Of a DNA stretch of 64,000 bases, positions 37,161 to 45,910 are shown one piece after another (within the stretch, counting starts at the first letter, position 1; each line of letters starts with the position of its first letter). Both the position numbers and the translations under genes were made by a program. Source of the DNA: CAVSRC01 sp963785065. GTDB lineage: Bacteria > Pseudomonadota > Alphaproteobacteria > Rhizobiales > Kaistiaceae. The stretch is from NCBI GenBank assembly GCA_963785065.1, contig CAWATX010000003.1, positions 372,001-436,000 of the forward strand. The letters are read 5' to 3'. The notes beneath the pieces were generated by a model, which was not told the origin of the DNA, ran no database searches, and was given only the letters and a program-made list of their open reading frames with translations.

Positions 37161-37275
37161 AGGCGCGCTGGGTGGTGCCCGGCGTTCCCCACGACCCCCC
37201 CCACAGGTTCAGAATCGTCTCTGAGAGGCGCGCTGGGTGGTGCCCGGCGTTCCCCACGACCCCCCCCACAGGTTC
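37155..37275. repeat. 65-bp tandem duplication
   Basis: A segment beginning TCTGAGAGGCGCGCTGG is repeated with a 65-base period (37155 and 37220); about 56 bases are identical, including an eight-C run. It sits directly after the IS3 remnant and runs to the stop of the next gene. Confidence 0.85.
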
Positions 37276-37873
37276 ACCGGGACTGGATTGTGCCGACCAC
37301 CGCTTGACCACCCTCATGCACGTGAACGTGTTCGACCCGGATGTTCTGGTCGCCCCCATGCCGCAATCTGCGAAGAGCTTCGACCTGCGTGGCGTAGGTC
37401 CTCATCAGCCGGGCCGCCGCGGTCGCCAGGCTGGCAACGCGCCGTTCTGGCCCGACCGCGCCAGCGAGCCGAGCGAGTACCGCCATGGCGGCCGCGTGGC
37501 AGCATGCCATCTGAATGGCGAGTGCGCCTTCAATTTCGTTTCGCGGTGCGGCGCCCTCGATCATGGCGAGGGCGGCGTTGACCGCAGTTTCTGAAATGCC
37601 TGATGTCGGCAATCGGGCCGCCTGCTGAAGCTGGATCAGTGCTGCGTTGACGAACGCTGACGAGCAGCTTCCGAGGGCAGCCTCGAGGCGATGCCACCAT
37701 ACCTCGTTCTGGCCGTCAGGCGGGTATACGCGTGAGATCGTTGCATCAACCCGCTGTAGTCTCACCTGAACTGGAGGGACCCGGCTTTCAGCCGATCGCG
37801 CAGTTGCCCCGGTCATGGCCTCGGTCACAGCGTCGGCTCCGATTTGGCCAGTTGTTGTAGCGCGTGGAGCCAT
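37274..37873 (-). CDS. Hypothetical protein, alanine-rich helical
   Basis: 199 residues from ATG 37873 (GAGGAA site upstream); ATG 37816 is an alternative. The protein is mostly alpha-helical, with AIQMACCHAAAMAVLARLAG and the His-rich C-terminus VEHVHVHEGGQAVVGTI. I do not recognise a named family. Its start lies inside the end of the HGG-motif gene upstream (49-base overlap), so the two are probably co-translated. Confidence 0.55.
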   Translation of the reverse strand: MAPRATTTGQIGADAVTEAMTGATARSAESRVPPVQVRLQRVDATISRVYPPDGQNEVWWHRLEAALGSCSSAFVNAALIQLQQAARLPTSGISETAVNAALAMIEGAAPRNEIEGALAIQMACCHAAAMAVLARLAGAVGPERRVASLATAAARLMRTYATQVEALRRLRHGGDQNIRVEHVHVHEGGQAVVGTIQSR

Positions 37874-38088
37874 CGGCGTTCCTCGATTGCCTCGGTGGTC
37901 CAATCGCCGTCTGTGTAGTTGCCGTTGCGCGAGCCGCGGGGTGCGCCGGTGCTCCAGCCTCCATGAAGTCGGCAGCGTTTGCGTCCGCGCAGGGCGGGAG
38001 CTTGGCACGGCGTTCCGGCGCGCGACCGGGCCCCACAGCGCGGTGCGCTACGCATGTTTGCCAGCCGCACGTCTAGACCTTGGTTCAT
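37825..38088 (-). CDS. Small HGG-motif protein (phage/island-associated)
   Basis: 87 residues from ATG 38088 (GGGAG 8 bases upstream). It has RCGARSRAGTPCQAPA, then a Cys/His segment CRLHGGWSTGAPRGSRNGNY. This C-x5-C...C-x2-HGG-x3-GAPxGxxNG layout is common in short phage- and island-borne proteins of alphaproteobacteria; the Cys/His pattern suggests metal binding. The function is unknown. A gene of unknown function follows with overlap. Confidence 0.6.
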   Translation of the reverse strand: MNQGLDVRLANMRSAPRCGARSRAGTPCQAPALRGRKRCRLHGGWSTGAPRGSRNGNYTDGDWTTEAIEERRWLHALQQLAKSEPTL

Positions 38089-38378
38089 GGGGTTGCTCCC
38101 GTCATTTTTTTGCCCCCTCTCGGCGTCTGATCGCTTGACGGCGGCCTTCAATCGCCAGTGCCCCAAACCTACTAAGGCCAGCAGGGGCAACGCGGGACAG
38201 CGGGCGGTCGTAGTCGTTCCCCCCAATGGCTATCGAGCCGATCGAGCCCACGGCGGATCGCCTGCTTTGGGATGCTTGGCGCGATCAAAAAAAACAGGAA
38301 CCCTCATCTCATCATCGCTGCGGCGTTTCGCTTCGTCGACCTGTACGCCCGCGGCCGGGAGGTCTGGTATCATGGATT

Positions 38379-40067
38379 TTACGCCATCGCCTGGGTGAGG
38401 TTTTCCAGCGGACTCCAAGGCCAGGACGCATCAATTTCGGTGTTGGCGGCATGTTCACCGGCGAGCGCTTGCCATTCTGAGTAAGGCAACACCTCTCCAA
38501 CGAACTCAACTGCTGCAAGCTTTTCTGCTTCAGCGCGAGACAGTCCAGCGTCGTACTCAAGGATGGCAGCACGTTCGTCGAAGCGGGCCTGCATGTTTTC
38601 CTTTCTGGTCGAGCCGCCGTTTTTCGTGCAGCGATCCGCCACAACGCCACACCCGTTGGCGGCCTTGACTTTCTGGCTAGTTTGATCCGCCACGGCCGCA
38701 TCGGCACGTGGCGGTTCGCTCGAGCCAGAAATGGCGGAATCTCTGGCCTGTGGCTTTGTGGCGGATGGATCGATGTTGTCCGGCAGGTACCGCGCAAACG
38801 CATCCGCGAAGGAGCCCTTCTCATACCCCCTAGTGCCGGGCGTATGACCGGCTACACGGAACTTGCCGGGACGGATTTTGAATGGCTCGAGCAGCTTTGA
38901 GAGCTGTCGCACCGTAAGCGGTGCTCCATGTCGCCACTCGGCCCATGGCCGATCCTCCATTTGACCCAGAGCCTTTACGAGATCGGCTGATGGTAGGCGG
39001 TCTGCGTGCCTCTCGGTGAACACGGTCTGGATGTCGCCCAGCAGCATAATATTGGTGGTCTCGTCTGCCCGGACTGCCGACAGTGCAACAGCGCGCGCAA
39101 TCGCTGGCCAATCGCCGCTCGCGGCATCTGCGATGGCAATCAGGTGCCTCCAATTGTCAGCTAACCGCCCAGTCAAGGCTTCCGGGAGTACCGGATCGGC
39201 TCCCTGGATCAAGTCCGTGTTGTCGTTGGCGAAGCGCGCACAACGGCGTCTGAGCGGCTCAAGATGGTCGAGGCGGTCGCCCCGGAGCGGCTCGACTTGT
39301 TCGCTGATCTTCTTGCGGCGGAGTTCAATCTCGATGGAGCGGCTGGTCAGGGTGGCTGGCAGCTTGCCGATAAGGGCAATCGCTTTGGGCGCCCAAGTCC
39401 GGAACCGTCGGGGTTCATGATCATCTCCTACCGTCCGAACCACGAACGCCGTGGATTTGCGGTGCCCGCTGTTCAAGACGCCGCGCAGCTCGTCCGAATC
39501 GCGAATGAACGTATCGGCCTCGTCAACGAGCATCGTTGGCTTCCACTTCTCAACTGCGCGGAACAAAGCGGCCGCGGTGATGTTGGAGGCGGAAAGCGGG
39601 CGCGGGACTAGGGCGCCCAGCAGATCGAGCAGAGTCGTCTTGCCGCATTCTGGTGACGGCGAGGTGATGGCGAGGATCGGCGAGATCGCCGCTGTATCAT
39701 GGAGGTGTGCGTGCAGCACCCAAAGCGCGATGGCCTCGGCAGCGCCCGGCGGGAGAACGAGATAACGGTTTGCCGTTTCGACCAGGTCAGCAAGGAGAGT
39801 TGCGCCGTTGACGGGTTCGGGCCACACATCGATTGCGGAAAAAGGTAGCTCACCTGATTGATCCTCGCTGCCGCTACGAGCCGCCTTCACCTCCAAGTCC
39901 AGGGTGGAAAGCCGCACGCCGAGGCGCTCGGCCTCGACAACGCGCTGCCGGTCGTATTCCAACGGCGACAAGGCAGCCAGACGAACAACCGCCCCTTCAA
40001 GGGGTTCCTCAATCGGCTCTGCGTTTTCGATCAGGCGGGCAACGGCACCTTCGTTCGCGTCGCTCAT
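38379..40067 (-). CDS. DUF3631-type P-loop ATPase (replication helicase-like) of element 1
   Basis: 562 residues. Walker A is SPSPECGKTTLLDLL (about 137-150) and Walker B TMLVDEADTF (about 178-186). ALFRAVEKWKP and the C-terminal region after the ATPase core match the DUF3631 family found beside Toprim primases on integrative elements. The start overlaps the primase stop by 4 bases. The probable role is a helicase or DNA-handling ATPase in element replication. The last ~140 residues are low-complexity and not conserved. Confidence 0.75.
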   Translation of the reverse strand: MSDANEGAVARLIENAEPIEEPLEGAVVRLAALSPLEYDRQRVVEAERLGVRLSTLDLEVKAARSGSEDQSGELPFSAIDVWPEPVNGATLLADLVETANRYLVLPPGAAEAIALWVLHAHLHDTAAISPILAITSPSPECGKTTLLDLLGALVPRPLSASNITAAALFRAVEKWKPTMLVDEADTFIRDSDELRGVLNSGHRKSTAFVVRTVGDDHEPRRFRTWAPKAIALIGKLPATLTSRSIEIELRRKKISEQVEPLRGDRLDHLEPLRRRCARFANDNTDLIQGADPVLPEALTGRLADNWRHLIAIADAASGDWPAIARAVALSAVRADETTNIMLLGDIQTVFTERHADRLPSADLVKALGQMEDRPWAEWRHGAPLTVRQLSKLLEPFKIRPGKFRVAGHTPGTRGYEKGSFADAFARYLPDNIDPSATKPQARDSAISGSSEPPRADAAVADQTSQKVKAANGCGVVADRCTKNGGSTRKENMQARFDERAAILEYDAGLSRAEAEKLAAVEFVGEVLPYSEWQALAGEHAANTEIDASWPWSPLENLTQAMA

Positions 40068-40963
40068 GGCGTCGGCCTCTGCACCTGACCCACTTTGGCA
40101 AGAAGCACGTCATTGAAATCGAGACCAGTCGGTGGCCGGGCGATCCGGACTAACCGGCCTTCGCGGGTCCAACGTCCGGCGCAGGCGCGGGCCGCCGCCT
40201 CTCCTGGATCGTCGCCGTCGGCAAGCACGATCACGTTGCGAACATCGCGCGGCAGATCGAGGCTACGAAGGCCACTAGTCGAAAGCGCCGCCCAAGCGGG
40301 ATGGCCGGTTGCTTGCATGGCGGAAAGAGCTGTCTCGATGCCCTCAGCGATCATCAAAACATCGCCCGGGTCGGCAAGACGTACCGCGCCGCCGCGGCAG
40401 CGGCCGAGCATCATCTTCGCCGGCTCGACCGGCGCCTTGCCGCTACCGTTGCGAACGAGAAACGTCCGATGGATACCCACCGGCGCGCCGTCCACACCGT
40501 GCGTCACAAACGCGACCATCACCGGCCAGACGCCGCCGGACGGGTGTTTTAGACCCGCGTGGAAGCGGATCGACGGTGTCGTCGGCAAGTTGAGGCCACG
40601 CGACCGGAGATAGATCTCCACCAGCGTTCCTTTGGCCGGTCGCGACCCGCGCCAGATCGAGAGCGCAGCCTGACTACGATCAGCGCGGTTCCTGGTAGTC
40701 TCGTATTCGGGAACAGCGTGCCGAGTCGGCTGCCGGGGCGAGCGCCTGTCGGCATCAGGCCACAGACCGCGCAACCGCAGCGCCGCGATAACGGCATTCT
40801 GATCGCAGCCGGCATGGCACCGGACCAGGACCTTGCCGTCGTCGGCATCACGGATGGACAGACTTGGTGTGCGATCGTTGTGCGCTGGGCAGCGAGCGCT
40901 CCAACCTGCGCCAATCTTGCGGCCGCCAAGAGCGCGCCCAATGAAGCCGGCGTCCACCATCAT
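40064..40963 (-). CDS. CHC2 zinc-finger / Toprim primase of element 1
   Basis: 299 residues. The N-terminal zinc-binding motif is C25-H28-C49-C53 (CPAHNDRTPSLSI, then VRCHAGC). A Toprim domain follows, with the acidic residues in IAEGIETALS (about 207) and VLADGDDPGE (about 247). It is a primase-type protein for element replication. It overlaps the start of the DUF3631 gene downstream and the stop of the AlpA-like gene upstream by 4 bases each, so the three form a tight operon. Confidence 0.8.
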   Translation of the reverse strand: MMVDAGFIGRALGGRKIGAGWSARCPAHNDRTPSLSIRDADDGKVLVRCHAGCDQNAVIAALRLRGLWPDADRRSPRQPTRHAVPEYETTRNRADRSQAALSIWRGSRPAKGTLVEIYLRSRGLNLPTTPSIRFHAGLKHPSGGVWPVMVAFVTHGVDGAPVGIHRTFLVRNGSGKAPVEPAKMMLGRCRGGAVRLADPGDVLMIAEGIETALSAMQATGHPAWAALSTSGLRSLDLPRDVRNVIVLADGDDPGEAAARACAGRWTREGRLVRIARPPTGLDFNDVLLAKVGQVQRPTP

Positions 40964-41175
40964 ACGCCCTCGGAAGTCGATGAGCGCCGGTTAGTCTCGA
41001 CGTAAGCCTGAAGGTCTCCCGGGGCGTACAAGACGCGCCTTCCGATTTTGACAAATTTCGGCCCGTCGCCCGTTAGTCGCCTTTTGGCCAAGAAACTCAT
41101 GCTGACGCGTAGCCGTCGCGCGGCCTCCTCTGGAATGAGGAGTGCATCACCCGACCACTCATCGCCGTTGCTCAT
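40960..41175 (-). CDS. AlpA-like excisionase/regulator
   Basis: 71 residues with a MerR-type helix-turn-helix, LLIPEEAARRLRVSMSFLAK, and a wing region KFVKIGRRVLYAPGDLQAYV. This is the excisionase/AlpA layout seen in satellites and integrative islands. It heads the operon with the primase and ATPase genes and may control excision or the operon itself. Confidence 0.75.
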   Translation of the reverse strand: MSNGDEWSGDALLIPEEAARRLRVSMSFLAKRRLTGDGPKFVKIGRRVLYAPGDLQAYVETNRRSSTSEGV

Positions 41176-41327
41176 TGTGGGTAAACCCCCATCCGTCTCG
41201 GTGGCTCCCGAAAGGCGGGGAAAGTTCTACTTCAGGAAAAGCGAGGTCGTCACAGCGACAGAAAACGCATTTCTCAATGAGCAGTTTTGTCGTTTCGTTC
41301 CGTTTGGCACTTCAGATCGCGACTTGC

Positions 41328-42008
41328 CTATCGAATGCTGGCCAAAATCATCGCTCGGCGTGGGTCCTTAATCTTCTTGGCGCGCTCAAGCCGCTGGGCG
41401 CACGCCGCGTCGGTTCTTGATCTCATGTTTTCGGGCAAGAAAGCCTCGATCCCCCGCACCAGATACAGAAAGGGTCCCTTCTTTTCCCCTGTTTCCGGAT
41501 CCGTCGTCACGGACGGACGAATGTGATTTCTTTCGGCAATATCTCGTGCGGCAACCGCAATAAAGTCATACCAATCCTTTCGCGGTCGACCGCCAGGACT
41601 CGACGTTCGCTGACTACGTTCGAGAGCCGCTCGGGTTGCAACCATGATCGGCGTGAGAGAGAGTTCCGCAGAGCCAAGCCTATTCTTCGCCTGCGCATTG
41701 TTTGAATCAAAACCGAAGGTCACCAGGTCGTTGACGACTTCAGCGACTGCCCGAAATTTCAGAAGATTTGTGATGCCACTCTCAGGCTCGGAAAGAAATT
41801 GAATTACGATCGCGAGCGCGTTCTCAAAGCTTCTCAGCTCGATTTTGAGCTGCTCAAGCGTCATCGGACTTTCGCACTGGGCATAGGCGCCGACGGCAAA
41901 GCTGATCGCCTTGTTGAGCGCCTCGAGGTCGCGCTTCCGAGCGTGCATCCTTGTGTGGAATTTGTCGTTTAGTTCTCGAACAATCCGGGCGAACTCACCC
42001 TTAGGCAC
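41328..42008 (-). CDS. Hypothetical protein of element 1
   Basis: 226 residues, mostly alpha-helical. It begins MPKGEFARIVRELNDKF and includes GGRPRKDWYDFIAVAARDIAERN and PRRAMILASIR. I do not recognise a family. Its codon use is less GC-rich than the primase genes. It is the last gene before the right att copy of element 1. The RPRKDWYDFI segment may be a small DNA-binding or processing motif, but this is a guess. Confidence 0.55.
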   Translation of the reverse strand: MPKGEFARIVRELNDKFHTRMHARKRDLEALNKAISFAVGAYAQCESPMTLEQLKIELRSFENALAIVIQFLSEPESGITNLLKFRAVAEVVNDLVTFGFDSNNAQAKNRLGSAELSLTPIMVATRAALERSQRTSSPGGRPRKDWYDFIAVAARDIAERNHIRPSVTTDPETGEKKGPFLYLVRGIEAFLPENMRSRTDAACAQRLERAKKIKDPRRAMILASIR

Positions 42009-42115
42009 ATCGTGCCCGAATGCAAATGCTGCCCCGGATCGCGGCCAGCGAGTCAGACCGACATCCTTTCCCGCTGTCTACCGATACGACCCGACTGCTT
42101 CAGCAATCTGATCGC

Positions 42116-42136
42116 GTGATGCCCTGGTGATGCCCC
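42116..42136 (+). repeat. Arm-type direct repeat pair, right end of element 1
   Basis: GTGATGCCCT (42116-42125) and GTGATGCCCC (42127-42136), period 11 bases, 46 bases left of the att copy. It matches the pair at 17712-17732 at the other end. Confidence 0.6.
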
Positions 42137-42181
42137 GTCAGCCAATCGAAAAGCCTCGCTGACCACTAAGGTATTGATTTA

Positions 42182-42228
42182 TTTGGTGGGTGTACACGGA
42201 CTCGAACCGTGGACCCGCTGATTAAGAG
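42182..42228. repeat. Attachment site copy shared by element 1 (right end) and element 2 (left end)
   Basis: 47 bases identical to 17558-17604 and to the 3' half of tRNA-Lys at 51661-51707. The tRNA 5' half is not present. Confidence 0.9.
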
Positions 42229-42373
42229 AAAGAAATTATGGCCGGATATCCCGGCACAAATCGTCTCATCTCGGTCTCAGGCTTGCCAGAATAAGACAAC
42301 TACGTCAATGTGATAGCCCCATAGCCTCGCGATATCTCTGGTCATCTCTTGAAAGGTCAACAACTCTCGGTTA

Positions 42374-42397
42374 CATTGCTTATAGCATTCCTTATGC
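42374..42397 (+). repeat. Arm-type direct repeat pair, left end of element 2
   Basis: CATTGCTTATAG (42374-42385) and CATTCCTTATGC (42386-42397), period 12 bases, just before the integrase start. The same type of pair recurs at 51596-51619. Confidence 0.55.
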
Positions 42398-42410
42398 AAT
42401 GGAGGGAGCT

Positions 42411-43628
42411 ATGCCGGCCAAGAGCATCACCGACGCCTTCGCCCGCAACGTCAGGCCGCCGCGGAAATCCGACAAGCCTAACCAGACCGCCTACATCGAC
42501 ACGCTAGAGCGCGGCCTGGGGCTGGTGCTCGTCGTCAGCTATGGTGGCAGCAAGACGTTCCGCGTCCTGACCTACGACGCCAGCGGCCGGCCGAAGACCC
42601 GCAAGCTCGGGCGGTACCCGGCGATGAAGGTCAAGGAGGCGCGAGCCAAGGCCCGCGAGTACTACGAGAACCCCGAGAAGGTTGAGGCGGCGGCGACGGC
42701 GGGCACGTTCAAGAGCGTGGCCGACGAATGGCTGAGGCGCCACGTCGAGGCAAACAAGCTGCGGTCAGAGCGCGAGATAAAACGGCACCTTGATCAGTAC
42801 GTCTTCCCCAAGTGGGGGGACCACCCCTTCGTCGAGATCAGGCGTGGCGAAGTGAACGCCCTCCTCGACCACATCGCCGACAACCACGGACCCAGCCAAG
42901 CCGACGCGGTGCTGGCGACCATCAGGGGCGTCATGAATTGGTACGAGGGGCGCAGCGAGTTCTACTCCTCCCCCATTGTCAAGCGCATGCGCCGGCAGAA
43001 GCCCAAGTCCCGCGACCGCATCCTCAGCGACGACGAGATCCGGGCCTTGTGGAGCGCGGCCGAGGGGACGTTCGGCGGCATCGTCAGGATCGCCCTCCTG
43101 ACGGCCCAGCGGCGCCAGCAGATCGCCAGCATGCGCTGGGACGACGTCAAGGACGGCGTCTGGGCGATCCCGACCGAGGCTCGGGCCAAGGGGACGGGCG
43201 AGCTGCTCAAGCTGCCAGCAACGGCCCTCAGCATGATTGAGGCCCAGCCGCGCATCGATGGGAGCCCGTTCGTCTTCGCCGGAGCTCCGCGCGGTCGGCG
43301 CCGCTCGACCGCCAAGGCGGGGGAGCCGCCGGCATTCAATTCGTGGTCCCAGCGCAAGGCCGAGCTTGATGCGAAGCTGCCGGGGGACATGCCGCGCTGG
43401 ACTGTTCACGACCTGCGGCGCACGGCCCGCTCGCTGATGGCCCGCGCCGACGTGCGGCCGGACATTGCCGAGCGCGTCCTCGGCCACGCGATCCCCGGAG
43501 TCGAGGGCGTCTACGACCGGCACAGGTACTTTGACCAGAAGGGCGACGCGCTGGCCCGGCTCGCCTCGCTGATCGAGACGATCATCAATCCACCCAAAGG
43601 CAACGTCGTGCCGATGAGGAAGCGATGA
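42411..43628 (+). CDS. int: Tyrosine recombinase/integrase of element 2
   Basis: 405 residues from ATG 42411, which has GGAGGGA 4 bases upstream; an in-frame ATG at 42399 lies before that site. It has an N-terminal arm-binding domain (DUF4102-like, ARNVRPP, KTFRVLTYD, LGRYPAMKVKEAR) and a catalytic core with Arg234 (LLTAQRRQQIA), His333/Arg336 (TVHDLRRTAR), His359 (VLGH) and Tyr368 (GVYDRH). It is only distantly related to the integrase of element 1, although both use the same tRNA site. Confidence 0.93.
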   Translation: MPAKSITDAFARNVRPPRKSDKPNQTAYIDTLERGLGLVLVVSYGGSKTFRVLTYDASGRPKTRKLGRYPAMKVKEARAKAREYYENPEKVEAAATAGTFKSVADEWLRRHVEANKLRSEREIKRHLDQYVFPKWGDHPFVEIRRGEVNALLDHIADNHGPSQADAVLATIRGVMNWYEGRSEFYSSPIVKRMRRQKPKSRDRILSDDEIRALWSAAEGTFGGIVRIALLTAQRRQQIASMRWDDVKDGVWAIPTEARAKGTGELLKLPATALSMIEAQPRIDGSPFVFAGAPRGRRRSTAKAGEPPAFNSWSQRKAELDAKLPGDMPRWTVHDLRRTARSLMARADVRPDIAERVLGHAIPGVEGVYDRHRYFDQKGDALARLASLIETIINPPKGNVVPMRKR

Positions 43629-44074
43629 CGAGGCAGAGCCGCTACCGCTACGATGCCGAGCACAGGCGAGCGGCGCTCCAAGAGCGGTACTTCACGGGGT
43701 TCATGGGGCTGCTGTTCCGAGCGCATCAGGGCAACGCCAAGCCCCTGTGCGACTACCTCCGGTCCGATCAGCATCTCTCAACGGAGGACCGCGAGGGGCT
43801 GGCTTGGCTGATGGACAAGAAGATGCAGGCCCCGCCGCTGGGGCGCCGCCCCGGACGGGTGCGCAGCCCTATCATCGACTCCGCCTGGGAAATCTACGAT
43901 GAGGTCTGCCGGCGCCGCGAGGCCGAGCGATCCATGGATGGCCGACAGCGACTGCCCAAGGGCCGACTGCCCAAGTTGGTCGAGGAGGTGATCGCAGAGA
44001 GGAAGCAAGCGGCCGGCTCGCGAAGCCGGAGCTTGCCGACCGCGGACTACGTCCTCTCGCTGTTCAGGCGCTAA
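43625..44074 (+). CDS. Hypothetical protein, basic, downstream of integrase
   Basis: 149 residues. The start overlaps the integrase stop (ATGA), so it is translationally coupled. It is rich in Arg/Lys with helical segments (ERYFTGFMGLLFRAHQGNAK, ending SLPTADYVLSLFRR). No family recognised. Position next to int suggests an accessory or cargo role in the element, but the sequence does not say which. Confidence 0.55.
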   Translation: MTRQSRYRYDAEHRRAALQERYFTGFMGLLFRAHQGNAKPLCDYLRSDQHLSTEDREGLAWLMDKKMQAPPLGRRPGRVRSPIIDSAWEIYDEVCRRREAERSMDGRQRLPKGRLPKLVEEVIAERKQAAGSRSRSLPTADYVLSLFRR

Positions 44075-44135
44075 GCCCCACGAAATTGCCGCCGATTTAT
44101 TTGCGGCCAACGAAGCTGCCATTGGCACTATTAGC

Positions 44136-44167
44136 CGTGATCTCCGGATTTCGAAAAGGAGATCACG
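44136..44167 (+). promoter_or_regulatory. 10-bp inverted repeat covering the ribosome-binding site of the HTH gene
   Basis: CGTGATCTCC (44136-44145) and GGAGATCACG (44158-44167) form a perfect 10-bp inverted repeat with a 12-base loop. The right arm contains the GGAG ribosome-binding site of the gene starting at 44170. In RNA the hairpin would hide that site; in DNA it could be an operator for a dimeric regulator. Confidence 0.6.
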
Positions 44168-44169
44168 AA

Positions 44170-44412
44170 ATGGAACGATCGGTCCCCCGCTCCCAAAGTG
44201 ACCACCAGCCCGAGCGACTGCTCCACACGCGCGAGCAGGTCGCCGAGATGCTCGGCGGCGTCAGCATCGCCACGATCCGGCGCCTCGAGCGCGAGGGCCG
44301 ACTTAAGGCGATCCGCCTGTCGCGCTCGCCGACGGCCATGGTCTTTTTCCGAGCCGCAGACGTCGAGGCAATGATCGAAGAAGCCGGCGCCGAAATAGCC
44401 GAGCGGACCTAA
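44170..44412 (+). CDS. MerR/excisionase-type helix-turn-helix protein
   Basis: 80 residues. LLHTREQVAEMLGGVSIATI then RRLEREGRLKAIRLSR is a helix-turn-helix with wing of the excisionase/AlpA type, followed by VFFRAADVEAMIEE. The ATG at 44170 follows GGAG within the inverted repeat at 44136-44167. It is probably the excisionase or control protein of element 2 and may bind its own leader repeat. Confidence 0.72.
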   Translation: MERSVPRSQSDHQPERLLHTREQVAEMLGGVSIATIRRLEREGRLKAIRLSRSPTAMVFFRAADVEAMIEEAGAEIAERT

Positions 44413-44500
44413 CCCTCACCATCAATTTGGCGAGCGCGCCGAAAGCGCACGGGCGCGCCCAGCTCGATGATCGAAACGTGTGCGCACAAGGAGAAGATGC

Positions 44501-44866
44501 ATGCCAAAGACGAAGGACCGCCCCACGATCGTCCCCGCCACTCCGGGCTACTCGCTGCTCGAATACGACGCTCACCCCACCAACGCCGACTACGACACGG
44601 TTCGTGAGTACCCGATTGTGGCGTGGGCGGCATCGGAATTGGCGGAGGACTCCGACGCTCCCGTTGATGTCTGGGGGACCGCCCACCCCATCATGGTCTG
44701 CGTGCCCGAATACCCCAGCGGACTGCGGCAGCCTGACGGTACCGTCGTCAACCTCGGAGCGCCGGGGATCGTCTACCCAGACCGGGGTTACTGGCTCTAC
44801 AAGCAACTCGAAATCGCGAACATGGAGCGCGCCGATGAAGCTCGGACGGGCGCGAAGGCCGCCTGA
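44501..44866 (+). CDS. Hypothetical protein
   Basis: 121 residues from ATG 44501 with AAGGAG 7 bases upstream. The protein is acidic, with PATPGYSLLEYDAHPTNADY and VDVWGTAHPIMVCVPEYP; ends DEARTGAKAA. No family recognised. It lies in the plus-strand string of element 2. Confidence 0.55.
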   Translation: MPKTKDRPTIVPATPGYSLLEYDAHPTNADYDTVREYPIVAWAASELAEDSDAPVDVWGTAHPIMVCVPEYPSGLRQPDGTVVNLGAPGIVYPDRGYWLYKQLEIANMERADEARTGAKAA

Positions 44867-44950
44867 GCCACGAAGCAAGAACCCCCGCCCCGAGGGCTAA
44901 TCGGAGCGGGGGCGCAGATCGACATCGGAGCCCGTGGGAAGGCATCCTGC

Positions 44951-45910
44951 ATGGCTATCATACCGCCTCCAGTGCCGCCGGCAAAACCGCTGGCGACTGT
45001 TGCCACCCCCGACACCGTCGGCGTGTTCATGCGCTGGCCGCCGAGGGGCCTGCGACGACTGCTCATGGCCGCCGCCACCGCCGAGCGGGACGTTCAAATA
45101 AGGAGATGCCCCGGAGGGGGCATCCGGGCGGAAGTCAATCGCGCCAACACGGCCGTCATTCTGCTGATGAGGAGGCTGGCCGGCGACCGCCGGCTGATTT
45201 CCTGCGTCAGCAGAGTCGACATCGCCGTCGATTTCAGGATGAGGGACGAGGACGAGGCCCGCGCGCTGTTCGACTGGCTCACTCGGCGCGCTAAACTGAA
45301 ATGGCGCTCGAAGCGCGGCAGGAAGCAATACCCGAGGGAAATAGACCAGAGGCGTGGCGCCCTGTGGGTACTGTGGACTGGCAGGCACAGGCCGAGAGAC
45401 CTGTGCGTCTACGTCAAGCCGGGCAACGTCGTCCGCATGGAGCTCCGGTTTCAGAAGGCGGCGGCAGTCAGGCGGGCGGGGCTCGACAAACTTGAGGAAC
45501 TCGAGAACCTCGACGTGCGGAAGCTCATCGGCCGCAACATCAAGACCGAGAAGCTGACAGAGCGACGCATCACCAGCATCATCCGCAAGACCCACAAGGA
45601 AGACATGATCCGGCACCGGGCGAGCAAGAGACGCGGCGACCACCCCGTCACCGATCAGTACCGGGCACGCATCCGCGCCAGGGTGCGGCGGATGCTCAGT
45701 CAACTCGACATGCAAGAAGCCAGACCCCGCACCGGCACGGAGAAGATCGAGATGGATTGGCTGAGCATCCCCATGCGGGTCACCATTCCCGAGAAGGACG
45801 TGGAGGAGGCCAGCAAGGGAGGGCAGGGATTGAAGTGCAAGGGAAAATCGGAACGGATGGGGGATAGTGGGGGATTGTTACGGCCCACAAATGGTAAGCT
45901 TGTGAAATGA
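44951..45910 (+). CDS. Possible replication initiator-like protein of element 2
   Basis: 319 residues. LISCVSRVDIAVDFRMRDE and NVVRMELRFQKAAAVRRAGL, with a basic region between, resemble the core of rolling-circle initiators of the Rep_trans/phage replication initiation type (a R-D-A-D strand and a R-x-E-L-R-F strand). The C-terminal third is Lys/Arg/Glu-rich. The final 4 bases overlap the next gene. The catalytic Tyr cannot be assigned with confidence, so the call is tentative. Confidence 0.4.
   Translation: MAIIPPPVPPAKPLATVATPDTVGVFMRWPPRGLRRLLMAAATAERDVQIRRCPGGGIRAEVNRANTAVILLMRRLAGDRRLISCVSRVDIAVDFRMRDEDEARALFDWLTRRAKLKWRSKRGRKQYPREIDQRRGALWVLWTGRHRPRDLCVYVKPGNVVRMELRFQKAAAVRRAGLDKLEELENLDVRKLIGRNIKTEKLTERRITSIIRKTHKEDMIRHRASKRRGDHPVTDQYRARIRARVRRMLSQLDMQEARPRTGTEKIEMDWLSIPMRVTIPEKDVEEASKGGQGLKCKGKSERMGDSGGLLRPTNGKLVK

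Larger units (their letters stand above)
17558..42228. mobile_element. Integrative element 1 in tRNA-Lys (about 24.6 kb)
   Basis: Bounded by exact 47-bp att copies at 17558 and 42182. Matching pairs of GTGATGCCCY direct repeats lie inside both ends (17712-17732 and 42116-42136). The integrase gene is next to the left end; a small AlpA-like gene and primase/ATPase genes sit near the right end. No phage head or tail genes are seen, so it resembles a P4-like or phage-satellite-type island that carries signalling and defence-like cargo. Confidence 0.8.
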
